Shown piece by piece: positions 1 to 11,700 of a DNA stretch of 64,000 nucleotides (position 1 is its first letter; every line of letters starts with the position of its first letter). The stretch is from NCBI RefSeq assembly GCF_032118995.1, contig NC_092663.1, forward strand, positions 8,680,001 to 8,744,000, in the 5' to 3' direction. Origin of the DNA: Asterias amurensis. Lineage: Eukaryota > Echinodermata > Asteroidea > Forcipulatida > Asteriidae. The notes under the pieces were generated by a model that was not told the DNA's origin, did not search any database, and worked only from the letters and a program-made list of their open reading frames with translations. The translations under genes and the position numbers were made by a program.

Positions 1-78
1 TGTTTGCCTTTTTAAATTGTTTAGTGATTTGTATTATCTTCTGTGCTTTTTTTATATGCCCCCTCTTGCCTTAATGTA

Positions 79-235
79 TTTTTAGGGTTTTAGGAGACAT
101 ACATGTACGCCTTTTGGCAACAGTTATTTTTTTAACTTTTATGCTCTCCTGGGCACCCCACTGTTGTTTTACTTTGTTTTCTTAAATATTTTTAATGTAT
201 GTATATGTGCTTGTAAATGTGATTGCCCGAATAAA

Positions 236-265
<30 letters not shown>
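79..265 (+). mobile_element. 3' end of a retroelement (probable non-LTR) with TTA tail
   Basis: About 170 bp ending in an AATAAA-like motif followed by a (TTA)n tail. A closely similar copy lies in opposite orientation at about 60465-60640, also joined to a trinucleotide array. Two copies sharing the same 3' end and tail are typical of target-primed retroelements. No coding sequence is visible, so LINE or SINE is undecided. Confidence 0.55.
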
Positions 266-266
<1 letters not shown>

Positions 267-434
267 TTAGTGAGAAATTACCTCTTTCTCAAAAACTACA
301 TGTATGTTACTTCAGAGGAAGTCGTTTCCCCACAATCTTTTATACTACCAACAGCTCTCCAATGCTCGTTACCAAGTCAGTTTTTAAGTTAATATTTGTT
401 TTGAGTAATTATCAAACGTGTACCTTCCCTTTAA
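266..434 (+). repeat. Family A inverted-repeat element, right-hand fragment
   Basis: Matches the right half of the family A elements listed below and ends in CCCTTTAA. It closely resembles 49000-49155 and 50940-51108. The left half is absent and has been replaced by the retroelement tail. Confidence 0.6.
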
Positions 435-2530
435 CCATAGCGTCTTTTTTAAGAACTATGGTATTTTTTCCTCTCGTATTAGGGAAATGATCAATAACCG
501 TTTGAACCGCATTGAGAGAGAGGGGGAAAGGAATAGGGAGAAATGATAGAAGGGGAGCAATTGGGAAACAGTTGGCGTTATTGGAACTCAATATGTATTC
601 TCTGCGGAACATCACTCAGCGCTTTCTCTGACTTTGAGAGGATGTCCTCTTCAAACTTGGCGTGGCTTCCTGGCTCACATTTATCACAACAGAAAATAAG
701 CCACCCAACCCCCTCAACGCCTTCTCCTCATCCTATGTTAATGAGTTCATGGTGAATGTTTTAATAAAACCTCCCTCACACCGCCCCCCCCCCTTCCCAT
801 ACACAAGAGTCCTTCACCGTCCTTTACTGGTTTCTCACAGTACATAACTGTGAGAAACACTGCCTCATTTGGTACAGTTGTTGTTAAGCAGAAACCAATG
901 CATAGTCAGGCAGGGGACCAGTCACAAATTGCACACATGATGGTTTGTTTTGGCTGGTATGCATCGTCTTGTAACAGTATTTTGACATGGCTTAAGGTTG
1001 TGCTTAGGCAGTTGTGTGATTTTGGTGCATCTAGGCAAAGAAAAGTAGAATTTTTCAATTTAAAAAACAAATCATCAAGTTGTTCTAACTTTCAAAAAGG
1101 CTTAAAAACAGGTCTCTGTTTTACCTGAAATCTTCAAATTCAACAGAAAGGAGTTTTGTTTCCCCATGTTGGTAAGCAGTTTGCATTAGCCTATTTCTAT
1201 TTTCCAAACGTCTTATCTTAAGAATTCAACAATCTTTTTCTGAGTGTGAATCCGTTTTATGGTACGATGGACCAGACAAAATGTTGGGATCGTTCCCAAA
1301 AAATGATCAGCAGATATTGCCTGCAGGGAGGGCTCTCGTTGTATTTGGGTGAAAGCCAGGAAGCTTCTTTCTCGCAGAAGCCTCTCTGTTTAAAGGCCTC
1401 GTCTGTTTTGGAGAGTTGAGCTTAAGTTCACAGATCTTGTCATCAAGGAAATCCTGAATGGACTGTGTTCTTCAGCCAAGACATAATTCTCACAGTCCCT
1501 GCCAAAAAGCTAATATATAAGGGAGCGTCTAAAAATTCAGTTGCATGCTAATGAATTTAGTTTTGTACTCCAAAATAACATTTACCAGGCCACCGGAGTA
1601 TTTATGTTGGAACGTTCAAAATGCTTACGCTTAATTCTCCCGTGTAGGAATGTTCTTCGGTGCAATGTCCCAGACCAGCAGAACAACTGGATTGTTGGCG
1701 TATGCCTACAGAAATGTATTTCGTGACCTTTTGAGATCCAGCTTTGTAGCCTAGATTTCCGAGCTCGAAACTTGGCATAACAAAATTTTGAAAGTACAAA
1801 CTTTGAAGAAGACAACTTGATTAATCTTTTACCTCATAAAAGTACGTACTCTCAAAGTATTATATGCCAAGTTTTGTTCAGCCAAATTACATAAAAGATG
1901 CTGAGCAGTTAACAACAACAAAATCTTCTCAGCCAAAAACTTGATGGGAACCAGTTGTAGATGGCAAACAGCATGTAAAACTTTGGTTGGTAACCTGTTT
2001 ACGACCAAGGCAAAATTGTTTGGCTTTTAACCAGCTTCATCAAGTCATCTTTTAATCGCCAAACTAATAAGTGAAGACTAACATCTGATGACTTGATGTT
2101 TTTCATTCCCAACACTGTGTGGTAAAATGTTCTCATCAGTATGGAGATGTTGTACATGTACATGTAAGCAATGGGGTGTTATTTGTAGCCATTTTGGAAC
2201 TGGTTGTATCATAAACTTGGGTGTGATCCCTGGCTACATGGCAGTTTTAAGTTGAATGGCTATTGACTAGCACCCCGATCAATGACGGTGACAAAATAGG
2301 TAGACTTGCCAACATAGGGCCAACATATCTCAGTTAAAACTGATCTTCGGTTCAAATTTCGCTCTAGTCAATTTGTCTTTGTTCATATCTTTTAAATTGG
2401 TGAGAACAAAACTGTTTTCATTTTATATTAAACCTCCTCATTCTGTAAAAAAAAAATCATCTGCTATACAAGGAGAATTTAAGCTTAAGTTTATTTGATT
2501 TGTTCATATGTTTTGTTTTCTTTCTCTCAG
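435..2530. other. Intron of the ARHGAP21/23-type gene, no exon seen
   Basis: No open frame here has plausible splice sites and family similarity. A stretch at about 2190-2335 recurs in opposite orientation at about 9100-9255, so it is repeat DNA. A polypyrimidine tract and CAG at 2528-2530 form the acceptor of the PDZ exon. Confidence 0.6.
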
Positions 2531-2717
2531 ATCGCAGTAAGAAGCGCCCTAAGATTACGGCCCTGGAGCCTATGGACACAATCTTTGTGAAGCATGTAAA
2601 ACCAGGAGGTGCTGCTGAGAGCGCTAGCCTGTCCACCGGTGATCGCATCGTCTCCGTGAACGGGGAGAGTGTAACAGGAAAGACTTACTCACAGGTCGTG
2701 GGTTTGATTCAGTCGAG
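2531..2717 (+). CDS. ARHGAP21/23-like: ARHGAP exon: PDZ domain
   Basis: Enters in phase 1 after TTTCTCTCAG and ends before GTGAGT. It encodes the PDZ core including [28 protein letters not shown] and [11 protein letters not shown], closely matching the ARHGAP21/23 PDZ. The carboxylate-binding loop lies in the preceding, unseen exon. Confidence 0.93.
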
Positions 2718-5700
2718 GTGAGTGACTCAGAGATCCAGTTAAAGGGATTTCACGGGATTGTTTGGTGGATTGTTAATTTTATTGACAAGCTTCTGGAGAG
2801 TTTGTTACCTGAAGATGTAGTAAGCAAACTGAGTTGCTAAACTAGGCACCCACAAAACAAAAGTGTTATTGCCCTCAGTTAGCACTCACAGTTTGAAATG
2901 TAGCAAACTAAGGTCAACTTAGGCTGCATACTCCTCCCCACCAGGGAGCTGAGACGGTTTAAGGGGTGATTTAAGGCCCGGTGACCAGGGGTAATAATGT
3001 GAAGCGCTTTGGGACGCCCTCCGGGTGTGAAAAGCGCTATATAAAAACGGGTTATTATTATTATTATTATTAAGGTCAAGATAAGTGAAACTCGGGGACT
3101 CACTTTGAGTTTAATTCATCTTTGGCTGATATTTTTTGGGATTTCAGTTAATGACCTCCAAACCAACTCCCTGTTGACCAGTTAGCTGATGTTTGTTTAT
3201 TTTCTTTCTTTTGTATCACCAGTGATTCTTGCCTAAAGCTTCTGGTTGTCCCTCGTGAGGAGGACATCCTACAGGTTGCTTATCCCACCTCTGCATACAA
3301 ATCAGCCGACGGAGACTTGGACACCCAACCCCAGCCGGATGTGGACTCTCAATTTGGTGGCAGAAGTGGGATCCACGATCCAACCTCTTCAAACCAGGGT
3401 GGTTTACCATCTCCTATCATTCCAGTCGGAAAATCAGAAGACGCTCATGATACAGTGACCCTGCATCCGGATTCTGACCTTCTTGGGCACCAAACAAGGC
3501 ACAAAACAGAAATGGTGTTGTCTGTTGGGTCGAAGCCAGTAAAGACATCAACTCCAGTCTATGACAACAACTGGACGTCCTCAAGAGAACTTTTGGAATC
3601 GAACAACAGAACCACCCCTAAAACAGGAGGACATTTGGACATTGCTGGGAGGACTGGCCAAATAAAGCAAACAGACTCCAAGTATGGCAACCACAATTCA
3701 AGACCTGCAAGTGGGATCTCAGTGGCTTCCAGTACCTCTTCTGGTGATAGCACCACAGGACAAAAGTCAGGAAGAACTTTCAAAATAACAAGTATTTTCG
3801 GGTCACACAATCGGACGCAAAGTCAACGAGGGGACCCGCAGAGATCAGAAGCAATTAACCGTCGAGCGACTCTTGCGAATGATTCTCAGCAACGAACAGG
3901 AACGAAATTCCCTCGAAATGATACTGAACCCAATTCAGAAACAAATCAGACTGCAGGTGCAAAGGATCAGCGAGGGCCTGTGGTGAGACTTCGAACTGGA
4001 ACTGGACCCAACGATTATATCACTCTGAGAGGACAGAGACGAGGCGATGTGAAGGGCAACAATCGACCAGTGCCCAGACAGAGCAATAGCATGGACAATT
4101 TAGCATCAAGTACCGATGCCGGTGAGGAAGTGAGAAGCAACAACAGTGGACAGGTGTCGTCGTCATATGATAATCTTCACCTCTCTGGCTCCAATGGCAC
4201 TGAGTGGGAAGTGCGGTCCGGCGATCAGGCCATGACCCAATTGGGACATCAACGGCTTGGTAGCGACAGCCAAGTGAACCGACCTGAAACAGTAACAAGA
4301 CGCTATTATAGATCAAAGCAAACAGAGACGATCACCACAACATCATCCTCCAATGATGTCAACAACGTCAATGCGAAAACCACCATCGAAATGCAGGGTT
4401 ACAATGAGGTTGCAGACCCTAGGATGAGAGAGATGTTTATGCGCCAAGCCCAGCATCAAAGACACAAAAGAGGTTACGAGAAGAAGGAAGGCTCACTGTC
4501 TGGGTCCAAGTCAGTTGACGGCATTCGATACCTTGATGGGAGACCAATGAGAAGCAATACGGTGTCAGCAGCCGATACCAGAACCCCTGTTTCTCCAACA
4601 GAGAGAAGGTACTCTCAGTTTCCTGATAACAACACTCGGATGAAATACCAGGATGCACAAGAAACTTACAGCTCAGAAACAGGGCAGCGGTACATCGCAA
4701 GCCAGGAGCGTCCAGGACAAGAAGGGCGCGCCTTTATCCTTAGTCGAGACGGAAGGCAAGCTGTGAACATGGTGAAAATAATTGGCTTAGATGGGAATGT
4801 CCAAACAACAAAAGTGTCGGATGGTATGGGTGACGCTGGGTTGCAGCCCGACAATGATATTGATTTTGACGACGAGGAACCACTCTCACCAACTAAAGTA
4901 CAGGACAGGATAAGCTACTGGGACAAGAAAGCCCAGGAGAGCTCCCCACCCGATACGTTGGATGGTATGTGGAGGAAAGGACCTAACCCCCAACCCAAGG
5001 ATAATGCCCATCTTATTAATCCCAGTGCTAATCCCAACACCAGATATCGGATTACAGCGCATGTACCCCTCCCGGGAGGGGGGCGGGACAGGCCGCCAGT
5101 ACCCAAGCGTGACAGCAGCCGTGGAAGGGTACGAGATCGAAGCATGGAGAGGGAACGCCAGCACGAACGGAAAATGTACGAGCGACATCGAAGTAAAAGC
5201 TATGACCGCTCCAACCAGCGGTCAGGTGCATGGTTCCGATCATCGCGACGACAGACAACCGATGACATGTCTGTTGATAGTTTAACAAGCGAGGGCGCTA
5301 TTTCACTAGCGAGTAGTCGGAAAGAATCAACAGCAAGTAGCATCAGTGATGGTTGCAGTTTAGACGATGACTACCCACCAGGTCAGTGTTCTTCATTTTT
5401 TTTTGAAAACAAGTTGACAAGTTTGAGGGGAAATTTTTATGACACTAGTTTGCATTAGAAATAAGCAAAGTCTGATTGTGTATATTTATTTTTATTACTA
5501 TTCATTAATTAAAAATGTTCAATTATAAGTTTGACTTCAACAGAAGCTTCAAGAAAATATTTTTTTCTGGACACAGTGTCATAAAAATGGATACACCAAA
5601 TACAAATAAAACATTTACGGGTAGCATGCGTGCAGAAGCCTCAGGTTTTTGGTTTGGGTTTTTTCAAAGTTAGTTACTTTTGTTATTGACAACATATCTG

Positions 5701-8700
5701 CTGAAAACTCATAAAAACCTTGGAGTTTTTTACAATTTAGATTTTTGCAGACATGATAAATTTGGTAACACAGGGAACGATTTCATCCATTACTTTTACA
5801 TAGCAAAATATTTAGACTGAACAAATTTTGTAAACACTGAATACGAATATTGAGTAGCAATTTGTGATTTTTTGCTGTGCTAAGGGAAATTGTTCTCTGG
5901 AACTTAGAATAATTTGTTTATAGATAATCCCTAAGTACATGCAGTTTATTAGCTCCAGAGTAATGTGTGTATGCATGCACGTGTATGTACAGTGTTGTCG
6001 TATGTGATTCGTCGTTCCCGGGCAAGCTCTGAAGCTGCAATTCTGGACCACCCCAAAGGAACCAACTACATCAGAAGTGAACAATTGTCGTTCACCCGTC
6101 ACCAATCCATCGACGAAGGTTTGACCAGAACAGAACAGTTCTCTAACATCATCAGCAGTCAGTTTTTTATTTTATTTTCATCCGCAACGCAAAGTTAACA
6201 TAGTGGTCTCAAGTTTCATAATGAGGAATCTCGCTTTAGCACGAACAGGGAACCAGCCTAAGCACCATTAAAGACACTGGACACCTTTGGTAATTGTCAA
6301 AGACCAGTCTTCTCACTTGGTGTATCTCAATATATGCACAAAATAACAAACCTGTGAAAATTTGAACTCAATTGGTCGTCGAAGTTACAAGATAATATTG
6401 GAAGAAAAAACACCCTTGTTACACAAAGTTGTGTGCTTTCAGATGCTCGATTTCAAGACCTCAAAATCTAATTCCTAGGTCTCAAAATCAAATTCGTGGA
6501 AAATTACTTCATTCTCAAAAACTCCGCTACTTCAGAGGGACAGCTCTCCATTGCTTGTTACCAAGTAAGTTTATAAGCTAACAACTATTTTGAGTAATTA
6601 CCAATAGTGTCCAGTGGCTTTAGTGCTTGGTTCACTGATATGTTGTTGTCAAGCGATATTTTTTAGTTTTGTGAGTTGGGTTCCGATTTACATACTGTCC
6701 ATAAAAGTATATTTAGTTTTTTTTTTTTTACATCTAAACTGCCCTCTGTTTAAAGGCAGTGGACACTACTGGTAATTACTCAAAATAATTATTAGCATAA
6801 AACCTTGCTTGGTAACGAGTATAGGGGAGAGGTTGATGGTATAAAACATTGTGAGAAACGGCTCCCTCTGAAGTGACGTAGGTTCGTGTGACAAGGGTGT
6901 TTTTTCTTTCATTATTATCTTGCAACTTCGCGATTGAACTCAAATTTTCACAGGTTGGTTATTTTATGTATATGTTGAGATACACTAAGTGAGAAGACTG
7001 GTCTTTGACAATTACCAATAGTGTCCACTGTCTTTAAATCTGCTAACTGCCAGCCATGTATTGCATAAATTTGTTTAGGAGTAGCGTCGAAGGTCACATA
7101 TTTCAAAGTCTAGTGTTTAATCTCCTTAATCAAATTTATGCGCGAAACGTGCACCCACCAGAAGTCAGAAACTTTAAATGGTTCGGTATCACCTTGGGGG
7201 GGGGGGGGTGGACATGGGACATCTTTACACGAAACCAGTACCAAAGTGCTCTGTCTTTAAATCTGCTAACTGCCAGCCATGTATTGCATAAATTTGTTTA
7301 GGAGTAGCGTCGAAGGTCACATATTTCAAAGTTTAGTGTTTAAACTCCTTAATCAAATATATGCGCGAAACGTGCATGCACCGGAAGTCAGAAACTTTAA
7401 ATGGTTCGGCATCACCTTGGGGGGGGGGGGGGGGGACATGGGACATCTTTACACGTAACCAGTACCAAAGTGCAACCAGTGCACAGTACCACTGACCCAC
7501 CAACCATACATATTGTTTTCATTTCAATATGTTATTACAAACATATTTTAGTTTAAGAGCAATCCAGTTAGCAATTCAGAGTCACGCCATCGTTAATGCC
7601 AGTGGCCACACAAAAAAAGCTGCATTTTTGTTTGTCTGGTTTGTAATGGTTTGTATAAACATTGCATTGGCTGGAATCTTTTGAACAGGTACCTGCTGAA
7701 ATACCAGGGCATTTTTTATTGCGCTTTCCTTGGGCAATAAAACTGTTAAAATATGTGAGCTGTAACTAAGCATCTTATTGTATTATTGTATTTAAAAACA
7801 TGGTGTTGATAACGGTGTTCAGCCTGAGCCAAGTTTTCATTGAGCTGCTTAATGTGAAAATTAAAATTTCCGCTGGGAGGAGCAGCGGGCGCCAGCCACA
7901 GACAGTACACACATTATAAGGTATATCTTTGGCGGAAACCTTTTGCCCTGCTGTCAAAGCTAAATCAATTTGGATAGATGTAGTAATGTTGCATCAGGGA
8001 TAAAATAAATAAAAAAGCTTATTTTGGTTTGTACATACCTTGTACACCAATGAATGCTCAGTGCTTCTGAGGCATGATATTCTTCCTACTTACAAGTGAG
8101 TCTGACTTCCGGCTTTTGGGGGGCCCTCAGAAAAATTTGCTAAACCGTTGTTAGAAAACAGCTTAAAAAGTCTATAAAGCATGGATATAATTATGTTAAC
8201 ATTGTAGCTCAGCCCTTGTACACGTACTTAATCAATTTGTCCTACTTTTTCAATGGGCCAAGTGTTGTGCCTGTTTTGTAGCTTTTTGGGTTTGTTTATT
8301 TCTACTGAAAAGAATAAAACTACCTACTACTACTGTGATGGGACTCCTACCCATGCCTCACCCCCTCCACCCACCCCCATAGCAGATATCTAAATAAGCA
8401 TAAGACCACCAAGCATACCAAGCAATGATAAGGTGCCTGTCTGATAGTTAAATTTTATTGGTTTGTACATGTACTTTGATAATTTGTTTGTTAAAATGGA
8501 AAGAATTTGGCTGTAGACCAAATCCTGTAGAGGTGTTTTGAGTGCACAAGAGATACGCTTAGCAAAGAATACTCTTGCTTTGAACAAATGAAAACGGTTA
8601 CTTGCTAATTTACCGTGCTATGTATGTTGGGTTTGACTGGTCCCACGTTTTTTGCTTAGCAAGTTAATGAGTAGTAAAGCAGCGATAGATTTGTTTTTTT

Positions 8701-11700
8701 AGGAATCAATAACATTTTGGCCCCCATTTTTCACTTAGCAAACAAACTAGTAAGCAGCTATAGAAACAACTTAGGAATCAGTGACATTTTTTAGTCTCAG
8801 AAATGTTTTATGATTGACTCTTCTGTTGATTGTACATTGTGGGTTGTTCAGTTATTTTAGGAGCCTACGTTGTACTAACCCTAGCAGTGGCCTTGGCCGA
8901 AGAAGTAAGCCCAATTTCTGGACTGAGTAGCGGCAGGGCCAATTAAATCTGCCCCTATTTATAACCCATCGATTACAACACACCACATAACCTTAAAACG
9001 ACCTATGTGAAAGTTCAATTGTGACCTAAGTAAAGACTGGGAAGTCGACTTTGTGTGTATGCCGACGAGTAAAGAAACATTTTCTAGGGTGGGATTTGAA
9101 ACAATGACCTCCGGGTTTACTGAGCTATCTATCTAGCCCTATGTTGGCGCTCTTCCTGTTTTGTCAATATCTTGAGGTGCCAGTCAGAAGCCATACAACC
9201 GTAAATTGCCATGTAGCCAGGGATCACACCCAAGTTTACGATACAACCTGGGAAGGGGTAGCAATGATTTATTTCAGTTATAAAAAACAAGGGTACATGT
9301 AACTGACTTTTGACAATTTTTAGGAAGACCGCCAGTATACATACATGTAGTGCTATATAGCTCAATTGGTAGAGCGTCAGCACATTAAACCAGAGGTCGT
9401 TGGTCCAAATCCAGCTAAACTTAAAGTTAATTCTTCTTTGCTCAACCCTGTATAAAAAAAGTAATGATTTACAGCTTCAAACGCACATATTACAGAGCAC
9501 TGATAGGGTTGTTCAACGTTTACTAATACTATATTTTGTGTACATATACATGTACATACACATGTAACATGCTTAATAATGCAAAGTTACTTGTGGGATT
9601 AACCGATACTTGTGTTTGTTTTGTGTGTGTTCATTTTTTAATTTTGTCGTGTCAATTAATATTATAAACCAATGTACAAATATTAACTTTCAAATGGTTA
9701 GCATTCTAACGAACAAAGATAACAAGTATAGGGAAGGTTGGGTTGGTTTGGTTTTTATTTTTTGTATTTAGAGGAATATTATTATGAAAATGTTATATCA
9801 TTTGATTTGATCTTATAATCGCATAGGTTTATGGCTTTAATATTTTTGTTTATTGGGTTTTTTTTATACATTATGTGCATTTTATACCTGCACAAATATA
9901 ATCCATTTTATGTTGTTTTTCATTTTCAAACAATATCATAGTTAACCTGTCAGAACAAATGGAATGTGAAATTAATATAGTTAGTATGTATCCCACTTTG
10001 GCCTTGCGGTACATATGTGGGTCACATGCACTTAACGCTATTCCATGTTCAGCGCGTTTGAGTGGGATAGTGAATTTTTTATTTTCAAGCTGATTGACTC
10101 ACAGTGTAGCCCAATACTTGGAAGTTTGAAAACAGCGCAATATGCATGATGTGATACCGACCATGCAACACAGTCTTAAATCAAAAAGTTGTTGCCATGA
10201 GTCAATAAATCAAAATCGAGGGTTCAAGATATATGAAGATATATGTTGTGATGCGATCAAGCAAAGTGAATCATTTGTCAACCAAGGTTATTTTTTCATT
10301 TGTTTTTACATCTGAAAAGAGCATAATCTATGCTTCAATACTGTTAAAACCACATGTTGATACCACCTTTAGCTCTAAAGTTGTGAAAGTAGAAACATAA
10401 AGAAACGCGACGGAGTACAATTAAGAAAAAGGGGTTTTAAAGTTGAGTTGTCTTTTGAACATACATCGGCACACTTTATTTCAATGCTAATTTTAACCCC
10501 TTTTTGATGTTATTTGTCAGGAAGGAAGTTGCCAATATAAAATAAAGTATATTTTGGCATTTAGCATGATCGCATCATAAATACATTTACTGGAGCTAAT
10601 GTAGTTTACTGTATCACTGGCTATTGAAGGCTGGCAGGGTATGGTGTTGGTTTTGATCTTGTTCAACTTCTTAGCGCTCATTTAAAGAGTAAACAAAAGT
10701 GAATGAAAGTTGATGACCAGTGTTAAAGGAACACGTTGCCTTGGATCGGTCGAGTTGGTCTTTGAAAAACGTTTGTAACCGTTTTTAATAAAATGCATAT
10801 GGGTAGAAAGATGTTGTAAAAGTAGAATACAATGATCCACACAAACATGCCTCGAAATTGCATTACCTCGTTGACTAACACGTCGGCCATTTATGGGGGT
10901 CAAAATTTTGACTCCCATTAATGGCCGACCGTGTTAGTTCGCACAGTAGAAGGAAAACCATGCAATTTCGAGGCAAACTTGTGTGGATCATTGTATTCTA
11001 CTTTTAAAACATCTTTCCAACCATATGCATTATATACAAAACGGTTACAGACGCTTTTGTTTTGACCAACTCGTCCGATCCAAGGCAACGTGTTCCTTTA
11101 ACAATGCCACACTGCACCTTATTAACAGACTAGTTGTTATGTAGCAAATATGTGCTAAAAGTACCCAAAGTTCAAGATGGCTGCTGAAACCAACAGTAAC
11201 ACTCAAAGTGACTCAGTTTTGGTTTTGAGTAGATCACTGTATCCAACATGGCTGCTGAAGCCAACAGCCACAGGCAAAGTCACTCAGCTTTGGCTTCAGC
11301 TGTGGCTATAAGTAGATTACTGTATCTACCTATACTCCAACATGGCTGCTGAAACTAACAGCCATAGCCAAAGTCACTAAGCTTTGGCTTCAGCTGTGGC
11401 TATGAGAAGATCACTGAATCTGCCTATACTCCAACATGGCTGCTGAAACTAACAGCCATAGCCAAAGTCACAAAGCTTTGGCTTCAGCTGTGGCTATGAG
11501 CAGATCACTGAATCTGCCTATACTCCAACATGGGTGCTGAAACTAACAGCCATAGCCAAAGTCATGAAGCGTTGGCTTCAGCTGTGGCTATGAGCAGATC
11601 ACTGAATCTGCCTATACTCCAACATGGCTGCTGAAACTAACAGCCATAGCCAAAGTCACAAAGCTTTGGCTTCAGCTGTGGCTATGAGCAGATCACTGAA

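Noticed and set aside
9349..9421. tRNA gene
   Set aside because: D-arm looks good, but the anticodon and T arms do not pair properly and a related degraded copy lies nearby; treated as a SINE remnant.
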